Below, in pieces: positions 1 through 10,000 of a stretch of DNA of 24,190 nt; positions within the stretch are counted from its first letter, which is position 1; every line of letters begins with the position of its first letter. The translations under genes and the position numbers were made by a program. Source of the stretch: Pilatotrama ljubarskyi (lineage: Eukaryota > Basidiomycota > Agaricomycetes > Polyporales > Polyporaceae); contig MU277706.1 of the NCBI GenBank assembly GCA_022385805.1, positions 1-24,190 of the forward strand. Reading direction: 5' to 3'. The notes under the pieces are model-generated. The model searched no databases. It was not told the DNA's origin and saw only the letters and a list, made by a program, of their open reading frames with translations.

Positions 1-226
1 CTCAATTCGTAACGAGTCAGGCATCCAACTAACATGCGAAAGTCAGAGCGATCGCTCGCCCATTAGATGAGAAAGTGTGATCGTACATGACATCCCCAGG
101 TAGGTATATAGAGCACTCGTAGGGAACAACAGAGCGATAGCAGGAGCGACGAAAGCAAGTGTATCCAAAGAACGCATGAACAGGGTTGGTGTCGGCTTGG
201 AGAAGTGGCCCCGACGCATGCAGCCA

Positions 227-1631
227 TCAGGGAGGCGTGGGTATCGCAGGCTTGCGGGTAAGGATGTAGTTGGCGGTCCGGTAGACATGGCGTATGGTCC
301 TGAAGAAGCCTACAATGCTAGAGTCCTTCTTATGGACGACGCGGGAGCGCAGCTTCCACGCGCCGAGGGAAGCACAAATCTTGTCGAAACGTTCGATCAC
401 CTCGTTTATCGTCGGCCGTTTCGCGGGATCGTCTTGAACCATATCGGCGACGAGCGACTGCATGAAGGCGAACGCGGCGCTTTTCTATTTCTTCTCGATG
501 AGAGGAGCACGCCGATTTCGTTAGCCTAGAGCACGTACCTCGACGAAGTCCTCTCGAAGCAGGTTGCCCAGGTAGTAGATATCGGTGGGGAATGGGTCCT
601 GGGGTTCGTTTGAGTGCTGGAACTCCGGAACAGTCTTGACCCCGCCCCATATCGGAGGCTCTCGGGGCGACGTGCAATCGTCCGGATACTTGCGCGAAAT
701 ACCGAAGTCTATGAAGTAGTACTTCACTGGATGCTCGGTTCGCGTGGATACCTTCACTTTCCGACGCCCATCGTAGCTCAGATCCGGGAAGAGGGGATGG
801 TATGGCTCAGAAACCAACGGAGTAGGATCCATCATGACATTCATTTCCATGATGTCCCTGAAAGTCGTAGTGAGCGATAAACCCGGTGAGAAGACGACGA
901 TAGGTCGCACCGGTGAGCTACGTGATGTGCGTGCATGAACTGCATACCCTACGGCAGGGTTATTAATCTCACGACACGTTGCCTGGCTGGGAGCTCTCGG
1001 GAGGGAAGAGCGCATACCTCAAACAGTTGCCTGAAGCATTCGACCGCTTCTCCGACGGTGGCAAAGCGAGGATTGCTGTATACGCGAAGGAAGGGCATGA
1101 CGAGCAGTAGTACACTGCTGTCGCTAGGCAGTTCGAGGACTTCGTATATAGGGACGCAATGGTTATGTGGGTCGGAGGCCAAGGGCTGGCGCGAAAACAG
1201 CTGAGATATCTCTGCCTCGTGCGGATGTTTGGCCTTGTTCACCCGCTTGAGGATGACGATGGCACCGTCGGACAGCCGCTTTGCGTCCAGGATATGCGTG
1301 TACTGCGCGAGCCACGTGAGTGAAGGGTAGAGTACTCCGGTGAGATGGCACTCACGAAGGACGTGAGCCCGTCTTCGCATTCACGATAATCACGTTTAGT
1401 GTCCTTCCAAGAAGGAACCCATCCAGGTCGGTAGCGGGGACGAAGCATGTATCCTCGTTCTTCGAGCCATTTCTGGTGGTCCCTCCAGAATATCTCCTGC
1501 GACGAGAGCCCCCCCGGTTCAAGTGGCGCAGGTAGGTCGAGGCGAATTATACGCTTAGGAGGTGGAGGCTCCTCCCCTTGAACCCGGCTTGAAGCGGCCA
1601 TGCAGTCCGCAACCAAGGCTTGTGGGCACAA
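227..1631 (-). CDS. Divergent basidiomycete protein kinase-like protein (5 exons, about 391 aa)
   Basis: Exons on the minus strand are 1631-1356, 1302-1018, 948-911, 857-539 and 484-227; every junction is GT-AG and keeps phase. The N-terminus carries the family signature FWRDHQKWLEERGY followed by LRPRYRPGW. The kinase fold follows: a likely ATP lysine K111 (GAIVILKRV), an HRD triad at 199-201, N206, and DFG at 250-252 in YYFIDFGIS. The C-lobe helix has DDPAKRPT. The Lys expected two residues after the HRD Asp is Met (HRDIMEMN), and no clear glycine loop is visible. This is known for the expanded polypore kinase-like family, so activity is uncertain. Substrate is unknown. No signal peptide or membrane segment is seen. 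The start could instead be the in-frame ATG at 1601. It shares a divergent promoter with the orphan gene at 2187. Confidence 0.85.
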
Positions 1632-2186
1632 TCGGCTAGTAATGTTGCGGAATACAGACGATCCCTCCAGGAGGGATGTGCCGGGACTTGCCGAGCGTGT
1701 GAAGACATGTTTGTACTGGCGTCCCGCCGTCCGGTGCGTTTATTGTAACCGCGACTCAGGCGCCTCTCGTTGATCATGATGCCATATCTACCTTGTGTCC
1801 ACACACACTACGAGACCTTGTACACGTATTCGAAGCTGTCAACATCGATATCGCCTTCTCACTCGAGACAACGCCCTGTGGCAGCCAGTCAACTACGGAT
1901 GCTCAAGTTCACCGCCTACGCCCTTTCTAATAAGGCGAGGGCATTCTCCAGCCCTGCACTGCCAAGTACTTGATCGCCATGGTTACGACGTCCCCGAGCT
2001 TCCTTGTATCCTGACAAATGCTCTGGTATACCGGTCTTAGGCCAGTCCGGTTGATCGTGCCAACTACTGCTCTTGCACTCAGACCGAGCGCGGAAGCATA
2101 AATACAACCAGGTTGGACCAAACGGCTCCTACCAATCTGCTGCATTAGCATCCAAGCCGTCTATAGCAAGAACGCCTCCCCGAACG
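1632..2186. other. Divergent intergenic region, kinase / orphan gene
   Basis: This 555-base stretch lies between two head-to-head starts. The open frames inside it are short, overlapping and without family resemblance or usable splice context. It should hold the promoters of both neighbours. A TATA-like stretch is present at 2098-2104; no other element could be named with confidence. Confidence 0.6.
2098..2104 (+). promoter_or_regulatory. TATA-like element upstream of the orphan gene
   Basis: The sequence ATAAATA lies 83 bases upstream of the ATG at 2187. That spacing fits a core promoter followed by a short leader. The match is imperfect and AT-rich hits occur by chance, so this is only suggestive. 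It supports the choice of 2187 as the start. Confidence 0.35.
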
Positions 2187-3415
2187 ATGCCCGACGTCTC
2201 CACTGCTTTGCTCTCTGCCAGTACCAAACCCCTCTTCAAGATGATCCTCAAACTCCGCCCGGGCAAATTGAAGAAACTCGCAGCGGATGCCGAGCTCCAG
2301 GTTACCGGCCTCCTCTTCGAGGGCACCGCGTTCATCGATGATGAGGCTGAATTCGCTCATATTCTGCTTGGCCGTGCAGAGTAAGTGATCAGGCGCGTAC
2401 CGCAATGCCTCTATGCTGAGCATTTGCTTGCGTGATGATAAAGGGTAGACGCTGCACGGCTCGAAACCCGGGCGAGCAGCTGGAAGAAAAACGGTATTCG
2501 CTACATCAAGATCACATACAGATATTACGCGTCTGCTACTGCACTGCTCCGACAGACTAAGGTATTGGCAATTCCCTGGCCTACTACTAGTCAAGGCATC
2601 TTGCCGTCCTCTTACTCGGCATTTCACTTCGTTAGAATGCTACGGAACAGGCTCTGAGGAAGAATGGTCCTGAAGGTCAAAGAGCATCCAGGATGGCTTG
2701 CCAGGCAACAGATGCAACGCCCAATCGCCCGCCAGTGCCTATGACATCGGGTACAATCACGTCCTGCACGACGACGATCGAAAACGTGCTCCTCAGACCT
2801 GGGGACAATATGGTCGTTGTCCGATGTCCTGGTGCGTTCGCGCTTTGCTCCTCGTCTCTTGTCTATACCTCTCAACGTACCGGCCGCCAGCCGACATTCC
2901 ACAGCTGGCCAGTATCATAGTAAGCATGCGACCGCGTGACGCGGTAACCCTCGCGGGTCCTTCCCAGTCTTCAGGTGAAGATGCATCTTCAGGTGCGTGA
3001 TCTGCTTGTCTCGGTCATATTCCTACTGACCATCCCGCAGAAGATGGAAGATCTGTGACTGTGACCATTACGCCAACTACTGAAGGTCAGTGTTCATTGG
3101 GTCGTGAACAAGTCCTCGCTTATGACACGCTTTCGCGTAGAGGGGTCGGATAAGAGTGAAGACCAAGGCCAGGACGGGGACGAGGACGACTCAGACTGCG
3201 ATCTCAGCGTCGAGGCCTCCTTTAGTCTGTCGAGGCACGGCGGCCACCAGCGATGGCACGTACGAGGAGAAACAACAACATCTTCCACGGATATCGGTGC
3301 GTTCAGCGGTTACACTCGTCCACCAGGTGACAGCTTAGCTTGACCCACGACATGCTCATATCATACAGACGTCGATATTACCGAACTTGATGTTATCATG
3401 GACAATTGCTGCTGA
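2187..3415 (+). CDS. Orphan hypothetical protein (7 exons, about 285 aa)
   Basis: I do not recognise this protein. Exons are 2187-2380, 2444-2561, 2636-2831, 2891-2992, 3041-3085, 3141-3296 and 3369-3415. All junctions are GT-AG, all phases match, and the frame ends at TGA. The N-terminal half, about residues 1-125, is basic and helix-like, with runs such as KLRPGKLKKLAADAELQ and RYIKITYRYYASATALLRQ. The middle is Ser/Thr/Val-rich and beta-like (ENVLLRPGDNMVVVRCP, then SVTVTITPTTE). The C-terminus is strongly acidic (DGDEDDSDCD) and ends in DVIMDNCC. No signal peptide or membrane helix is seen. The start and the reading frame of exon 6 are the weakest points: a Thr/Arg-rich alternative frame also lacks stops there. 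Six consistent introns argue for a real gene. Confidence 0.65.
2968..2995 (+). repeat. Tandem splice-donor repeat enclosing a 16-bp palindrome
   Basis: The 10-mer TCTTCAGGTG occurs at 2968-2977 and again at 2986-2995, exactly 18 bases apart. Between and overlapping the copies lies the perfect palindrome TGAAGATGCATCTTCA (2976-2991). Both copies contain a CAG|GTG donor in the same phase, so either could end exon 4 of the orphan gene. Confidence 0.7.
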
Positions 3416-3874
3416 TGAGATGAATCACGCCCACATACTGACGCCCCGCTTGACCTGGCTACGGTTCGAATGTTTTGTATAGACGTCGCTCTTGGATATT
3501 GATGCGCACCCTCGTTTTTTCTCTTTGTTCCGTACTTGCAGCGGCGATGACTGTGTGCAGCACTGCCGGACGCACGCTAGCCCCAAACTTTGGTGTCAAC
3601 TTGATTTTGTCTGGCAGCGCGTCGCTCGGTCCCGGGTCAGGCGAGTTCATCAGTTTGCTCAAACTGCGATTGCTCGCGATTGCACTCTGGAACGTCATGC
3701 TCGCGCTTGCTTCAATGCTCGAGACGTATCCGGATTGGCCATATCGCACGCCATATAATCCACATCACTGGGAGGTTAACGCAGACGCCGCGCTTCTTTG
3801 ATGCGTCAGGATCCCTTGAGTATATCTTCTGCCTATGCGGACTGCTACTAAGGACTCGAACACGCGCGTGCGTG
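3416..3874. other. Convergent intergenic region, orphan gene / AKR
   Basis: This 459-base stretch lies between two converging gene ends, so it should hold both 3' untranslated regions. One plus-strand frame (3475-3801) could encode a short protein with a hydrophobic start, but a second frame overlaps it and no splice partner or family match is visible. I call no gene here. Confidence 0.55.
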
Positions 3875-5022
3875 TCAATGGGATACAACACCCCCCTTTC
3901 CAGCATCATATAGTGACGGGTTCACGATCTGCATGATCTCCGCTACTGAGCTCTGGACGTCACTGAGGTTAAGTTTCTCCGTCACGACGGCATCATCCAT
4001 GTGCTTCTCCTTCGTGGTTCCTGACAGAGGCGTCACACCATGTAGCTGTGCGATTCTGAAGAGCGCCTGCGCTGGCGTACACCCCTTCGCCGCAGCGATT
4101 GCGCGAATAGTCGGGTGATGTAGGAGGTTCGGTGACCCCGAGAGCGTCCAAAACGATCTGCAGGAGCAAATGAGGTGACGGCGAAGAGGTAAGCAATGAG
4201 GCGTCCCACTCACTGGTACTGAATGCCGTGTTTCTGACAGTAGGACCAGACATCATTGTCCCAACCATTGCCCTCGTACCATCGGTTCTGCACGACGTCC
4301 GCGCGGCGACCGCCGTCGCGCTCGAGCGCCTCCAACACGGCGACGTCATATGTGTTGCTCACGCCGATCTTGCGCACGACGCCAGAGTCCTGGAGGCCCA
4401 TGAGAGTGTGCCAGGCGGTCACAGTCTGCCCGAGCGTCCGCAAAGGAGAGTGTAAGAGGAGACTGTCGAGATACGTGGTGTGCAGGTTCGAGAGCGAAGT
4501 CTGGACGGACGTCTTGATCTGCGTCTCGATATCCGTCTGGGGATCATAAGGGAGTGGTTGGGACAGGTCCTGCCCGCCGATCGGGGTGTACCTTGACATA
4601 CTCAAGTATTATAGGATATTCTCGCGAAACTCATTCAATGACTCACTTGGTTTGGATGAACAGTTCCTCTCGTTTGATTCCATGTTCCTCCTGCAGAATC
4701 TTCAGCGCCGCGCCGACCAAGTCCTCTCTTGGGGCGTATTCAGTGGCGATAGACCATGCTCATGGTTTCATGTCACCATACCGGTAGTGCTTCGGTTGGC
4801 AGGCTAATCACCGCCTTTCAGCCTCGCATCAGGGAGGATGCGATCGGAAAAGCGACAAACCTGTGTCGATTGCTCTAAAGCCATGCAGGACTGCGCTCAC
4901 GACAAGCGCCGTCGTCCGCACTTTCTTCCTGCGTTACATTCCTTCCCGTCTCACTGTTGAACACAAACTGTGGCTATGTGTACTCACCAGGCAGTGCCAT
5001 ATATGATTTTGGCTGTGGCCAT
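3875..5022 (-). CDS. Aldo/keto reductase (6 exons, about 288 aa)
   Basis: An NADPH-dependent cytosolic oxidoreductase of the AKR superfamily that reduces carbonyls to alcohols; the substrate cannot be read from sequence. Minus-strand exons are 5022-4988, 4928-4861, 4803-4782, 4727-4647, 4591-4214 and 4157-3875. The joined protein reads GFRAIDTACQPKHYRED near the start, then ELFIQTKYTPIGGQD, LDSLLLHSPL, RKIGVSNTYD and VVQNRWYEGN. The catalytic tetrad is complete: D33, Y41, K69 and H116. The length matches compact fungal AKRs. The 22-nt exon 3, which carries ACQPKHYR and Y41, is easy to miss; without it the N-terminus looks broken. The gene is divergent from the DUF1746 gene, with 271 bp between starts. 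Confidence 0.92.
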
Positions 5023-5293
5023 GTGTGTCTTTGTGGTACTCAGGAGACAATGGCGGACGGAGTACAACAACGGTGACATCATCGTACTCGGTCCGCTGTT
5101 ACCGAGTTCAGTGCTTGAAGCGCCCAGATAAACCAATCCACGTGGCGAGCTACTCTCAGAACTGCCCTGCCTCGCGTGGCACGCGCCCTCAACGATATTG
5201 CAGCGCTGTAGCAGGCGTTCCTCGGACCCACTGGCGGCACACGACGACGGCGAGCGCAGCGCTCTCTTAACGACAGCACCGCACATACATGAC
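5023..5293. promoter_or_regulatory. Shared promoter region, AKR / DUF1746 gene
   Basis: The 271 bases between the two head-to-head start codons must contain both core promoters. Frames across it are short and unsupported. No clear TATA box was found, and I could not assign individual elements. Confidence 0.5.
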
Positions 5294-6251
5294 ATGCCTA
5301 TGCGCTATGCCCAGCGGAAGCATATCATACGCTCGGTAGGTGGCGAGGTAGGACAGCGGTGGCGACGGGTGCTGATCATGAGTGAACGTCGCAGCTCAAT
5401 TCCCTGCTATACCAGCTATTCACCATCTCCTTCCTCCTCTCTCCACGTCTCTGGTCGTACTTCTGTCGGTTGCTGGTCCAGATCCAGTTCGTGCGACCCA
5501 GAGAAATCGACGCGCAACGCTCCCTGCGATTCTGGTTCATCTGCATACTGGGCAACAATGCCCCGGCTTTGTACAACCACATCGTCAAAAGCCCGGCAAC
5601 AGGACGGTCCATCATCCTCGACTTCGTTGGAAATGGTGCGTGGTTCACCCCAAACATCGCGCGCACTCATCTCACCCAATGCTCGCCCGTCCAGACGGAG
5701 AACCGACCAGAGCGCTGCTATTGTTCCTCGACTTCATCATTATCTTCTTGCAGGTCATCATCACAACGATCGCCTTTGAGACCTCTCTCGCCCGCGATCT
5801 GCCACCAGATACCCCCGACCCCCTTCAGCCCGAACCTATACCCTCGACGCCGATATCTCCCCTCCCGCTCGACGGCGCCAACGCTAAGCCGACAGACTCG
5901 ACATTGCACGAGGAGGAAACGGAATACATCATAGACCTCCGCCTGCGAACCATCCTCCAACGCCTCAGACATCCGCCACCTGTGCCCCCTCCCCAGCCAA
6001 CCAGACTGTCCGACGACCTCCTTCCCCTGCCCAATACCACCGCTTTTCAGTTATCCCAGAGCATACGAACGCTTGCGCGTGCGACTGCACGGGGCCGTGA
6101 GCGCGCAGGGGCAGCGCGATCGGGCGAGTCAGGGCAGAATGGCTCCAGGAGAGGTCAGCGTGCGAGGGGTTCGGATAGAAGCGAGCGAGAAGAGCCTCCA
6201 GAGGAGACCAGGAGAGTTCCGGGTGGTATGGCGTCGGACGACGAGATGTGA
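5294..6251 (+). CDS. DUF1746 membrane protein, Dsc4-like (3 exons, about 279 aa)
   Basis: Exons are 5294-5335, 5395-5635 and 5695-6251. The protein starts MPMRYAQRKHIIRS and continues with a hydrophobic helix (LLYQLFTISFLLSPRLW). Next come the conserved family core FWFICILGNNAPALYNHI and TGRSIILDFVGN, then a long hydrophobic segment (LLLFLDFIIIFLQVIITTI, about residues 102-122). The remainder is a Pro-rich then Arg/Glu-rich hydrophilic tail of about 150 residues ending in ASDDEM. The core matches the fungal DUF1746 family. From memory, that family includes S. pombe Dsc4, a subunit of the Golgi/endosomal DSC E3 ligase that cleaves SREBP and degrades membrane proteins. The role here is inferred from that. 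A second in-frame ATG lies at 5300. Confidence 0.83.
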
Positions 6252-6357
6252 TATGGGCTTCGTCTAGGTACCGCCCATCGTATACAGTAAATTGCTAATA
6301 TTCTGCGGCGAATCGGTCGGCTGCTGCGACTGTGGGCCTCAGGACGAACGCGTGAGG

Positions 6358-6618
6358 TCACCATTTCCGCTTCATCTGCGCATGTGGTGTATTGTGCGTG
6401 AGATATATAGTTGGGCCCCTGCATTGCATCAGACTCACTGCCTCCCGCAAGCATGCGCCGAACTTCGCGAACTCCTCCTTGCAGGTATCCTTATGCACAT
6501 CTGTATAAGTCCGGAGGATACACTTCCCGTAGGCAGAAGCGGCCGCGGAGCAGGTGGTCGTAGAGTGTAGCGCCAGGCGGCGTAGAGGCGTCGTAGCCGC
6601 GTTCGTAGATGGCTGCAT
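6358..6618 (-). CDS. Twin CX9C mitochondrial protein, NDUFAF8-like (2 exons, 65 aa)
   Basis: Minus-strand exons are 6618-6439 and 6375-6358; the second encodes only MKRKW and the stop. Cysteines at 23, 33, 46 and 56 form a perfect twin CX9C motif (C-x9-C, 12 residues, C-x9-C). This is the hallmark of small intermembrane-space proteins oxidised by the Mia40 system. The pattern around them (AAASAYGKC, then DTCKEEFAKFGACL) resembles NDUFAF8/C17orf89, an assembly factor of complex I. The 63-nt intron is a multiple of three and has no stop, so unspliced message would add 21 residues. An upstream in-frame ATG at 6663 exists, but 6618 gives the length usual for the family. It is divergent from CSF1 and convergent with the DUF1746 gene. 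Confidence 0.85.
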   Translation of the reverse strand: MQPSTNAATTPLRRLALHSTTTCSAAASAYGKCILRTYTDVHKDTCKEEFAKFGACLREAVSLMQCRGPTIYLTHNTPHAQMKRKW

Positions 6619-7049
6619 ATCGAGTGTGATGTCTTCCTCGCACGCACAGTGCAGAGACAGCAAAGGGTTCCCTGGACCACAGTGGAGAGGTGGAAGTTGG
6701 GTGCAACTTGAGGCTCGATGTCGAGTTATAGGAGGCGCCCATGCGCGTCAGAGGCACGCATGCATGGGCGTTTATACCTTCGTACTCCTCCGACACTCTC
6801 AGTGACCCTGGATCATCATCCATGCAGTAGCACTAGCTCGGTCTCCTTCATACCTCGGTTCTGCTGCGTCTTATATTCTGAATACGATAGCTGGGAGGTT
6901 GGGGGAAGAGCTGGCATAGCAGGAGATCTCTGTCACTTGTTCTCTGCTGTTTGGTTTCGACTCTGTCGACCTGACGAGTCTCGGCGTACTGGTCCTACTG
7001 CAACGACTCCGGTGTTACGGCAACGAGACAACATAGCGGTCTGCTCGAA
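6619..7049. promoter_or_regulatory. Shared promoter region, CX9C gene / CSF1
   Basis: The 431 bases separate the start of the CX9C gene from the start of CSF1 on the other strand. Overlapping plus-strand frames at 6718-7056 and 6554-6805 are arginine-rich, without family resemblance, and look like chance. No TATA box is evident, so I treat the stretch as a bidirectional promoter. Confidence 0.5.
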
Positions 7050-10000
7050 ATGCTGAACGTGGTAGAGCTCGTTGTATGCGTGCTCATTGTCGTCAGCCTG
7101 GTATTCTACTTCTTCTACTGGAACCGTTTCTTCGCATTCCTCTTCAGTCTCCTCATCCGCTTCGCGCTATGGAACCAAGGAGAGTCTAGCGCATGGGTCA
7201 AGCTAGGTACGTATTCAGCAACCCTGCTGGATCCCCAAGGAGAACTTACAGTCACGCGCACCTAGGGTCCATCCACTTCTCCGTCCTCAGTGGTCGGATC
7301 CTCATCAAGGACCTGCGCTACCATTCGAGCAACCAGACCTTCCGCATCGTCAAAGGCCAGATCTCATGGCGTTACTGGCTCCGCCGTCCCGCTGAGGAAG
7401 AGGATCTCAGCCACGCCCGCGTCATCGGCGAGGACACGCGAGGTGCGTTACCCATCCGCGCTCCTCACTTGAATGGACGGAACTTAAAGGGGGCGACCGC
7501 AGGCAAGGGCAGTTCCCCGCTCTCGTGCCGGGTCCATATTTCCCTCCAAGGCCTGGAATGGTTCATCTATAACCGCACGGTAGCGTTCGACAATATCGTG
7601 TCGCAGCTGGACCCGGATATTCCAAGTACGCCGGTGCCGACCCCAGTCCCTGACGGAGCCGCGTCCGTAAGGAAGATTTTCAGCAGAACATCTGTGTTCC
7701 GAGACCGTAGGCCGTGTCCGTTGCTCTTGTGCTGATTTGTTGCTGAACCATCGTAGCGTCCATCCTGGGGCCTCCTGTCTCTCTGGTGTCTTCCATCTAT
7801 AAGCGAACCCCGACGTTCGTGAAGAGAGGCGTGAGTTGGGTGCAGCAGCAACTGCCAAACCTGGACCCCAAGGATTTGCTCCCCATCAGCCTAGAAGTTG
7901 TCAAAGGAGCGATCACCATTGGCAACGCGTCGACTCCGAACCTGCTAGCGGCAGAATTCCTGCGTGGAGAAGGCACGTACGGCGTAGTAGAGGTATTACA
8001 CAATGCACATTGCGGTAACGTGTCGCTTAACTTCTTACTCTAGGCTCGCTCGAAACACGACCTGTACAAGCAGATCCTCAACTTCAAGATCCACAACCCG
8101 TCCGTCTCGTATGTCGAGAACGAGAGCTACACCAGTCCGATGGCAGAAATCGGTAGGCGCACGCATGAGCGTGTCAACCGGTCCGATGGCACGCCTCTCC
8201 GTCGCTCCTCGTACCTTTCCTTCCCCGCTTTCCAGCGTGTTTGGGAGCATCTTCGCCTGTGGACAACCTTACCGGCCCCGTCTTCCCGCACACATCCTTC
8301 CGTCCCCGTGGGCATGACGCACCCGCAGACATGGGGCCGGAGGAAGCAGCAGAAGAGCGTGGACGAGGCGACCCCTCTCGGCGCCGACTTTGCGGCTCTC
8401 GAGTACGCGATTGAGCGCAAGATATTGGAGGCGAGCGTGCTAGAATTACTGTATTATGCGGATGTGGTGGGCGTGGTGCCGCCTCCCCCGGCCGGTGGCC
8501 AGGAGACCACCGACGAGAGCTTGGATCCATTCGACATCGGGAACGGAGACTTACCGCCGGAGTGGGGGATTGACCTGGTCGTGAGGGGAGGTTTCATCCG
8601 GTATGGGCCATGGGCAGACAGGCAGCGGTACGCGTCATGAAGGGATCAACGGAGGTATCTGTCGCTGAACTCCACGTGCAGGGTGGTTCTGCAGCAGGCG
8701 TTTTTTCCTCCGACATACATAGACTCGCAGCCGACGCCACGCCTGAAACCGGGCGACATGCGCATGTGGACGGGTTTGAAGATATTCATCGAGTTACGTG
8801 ACGGTGTCACCCTGCAGCTCCCTTTCCGCGAGCCCTCAAAGGTACGCCGAGTCCGTCCCTGTGATAGCAGATCGCTGAGTCATCATTTGTGTAGAACTGG
8901 CAATGGGACGGGACGGTTGATGTGAAGGACAGGCCGAGGAAGCGTGAGGCTGCGTCTATCCATATCCGTGCTGGGGACAGCTCGACAATCAGCTACATCG
9001 TCCCGATGGTGGCATCGTCGAAGGGTTACATCTCGGTCCTGGAGGTGCACTTGGATACGGTCGCGGTGTCGTCCAGTCTGAACGACATCCGGCTGCTCAC
9101 AGCGGAGACATGCAGGGTAAGCCCTTTGCATAGGCTGTAGGCTGATAACAGCCACAGTTCGCGTCGGAGTACTTACAAGGATCCCAACAGGTACGAAGTC
9201 ATTTACCAGCCCCACTCAAGTGGAACGGCTTGAGACAGTGGACTTTCGCCATCTCGCTTCGGCAGCCCTGCTTCTACTTGCTGCGTGACCACATCAATAT
9301 GTTCACAGATTTGAGCAAGGACTGGAGCACGGGCCCTCCGAGCGACTACAACCTCTTTACACCCATGATCTACGTGGTGGACTTGGATATGCACAACTAC
9401 GACGTCAACCTATACGTGAACGATCACAACATCATTGACAAGCCCTTGATTAGAGAGGACAATGGTATGCGGCGCGCCAAGCGCGATTGATCCAGTTGTT
9501 GACTAATGCTTGCTCAGCATTGCTGACCTTGCGGGGGACGCACTTTGCCAACGGTATCCATATGCCATTCAACAAATATCGGCCTGAGGCTACCACTGTT
9601 TCATTCTGGATCGAGGCGCCGGACATGCACGTTGGCCTATCACTGCCGCGCTGGAACATCTCGAGCCTCTCCTCTACCCCGGACCGGAGCCGAATTGGCA
9701 AGATTGGCATGCTCAACATGGAGGGCTCGTATCGCTACTATGCGGAGGTGAAGCCTGAATATGTCGACCAGCTCAAGCTTGACTTCTCGGTACGCTTCTG
9801 TGCTTCTGGACTGCGACCTTTCATGTCTTCATAGAACATGTGCAGGCTCGCGACGTGGTGTATAAGGCCTTCGGATGGACCTTGCGCTACTTCATGATCC
9901 TGCGCGACAACTACTTTGGCTCGTTCACCCACTTTTCCACCCTGACGGAGTACCTCAACAAACGAAACAGTGGTCAACCCCTTGGGGATCCAATTCATCT

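Noticed and set aside
43..288. Minus-strand frame at the left edge with a hydrophobic segment
   Set aside because: It overlaps the last exon and 3' flank of the kinase gene, whose stop codon is at 227-229, and shows no family resemblance.
3475..3801. Open frame with a hydrophobic, secretory-looking N-terminus
   Set aside because: An overlapping plus frame and a minus frame are equally open, the protein matches nothing known, and it lies in a convergent 3' region without a promoter or splice partner.
4735..4805. Apparent N-terminal truncation of the aldo/keto reductase
   Set aside because: The missing part is restored by three small exons (35, 68 and 22 nt) that rebuild GFRAIDTACQPKHY in frame, so the gene is intact.
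6718..7056. Plus-strand frame running into the CSF1 start
   Set aside because: It is Arg/Ser/Cys-rich with no domain, and the CSF1 membrane anchor begins in another frame at 7050.
8137..8236. Possible intron in CSF1 starting GTAGGC
   Set aside because: Splicing it to the acceptor before CGTGTTTGG would change frame, while the unspliced reading is open and resembles the family (MAEIGRRTHE...).
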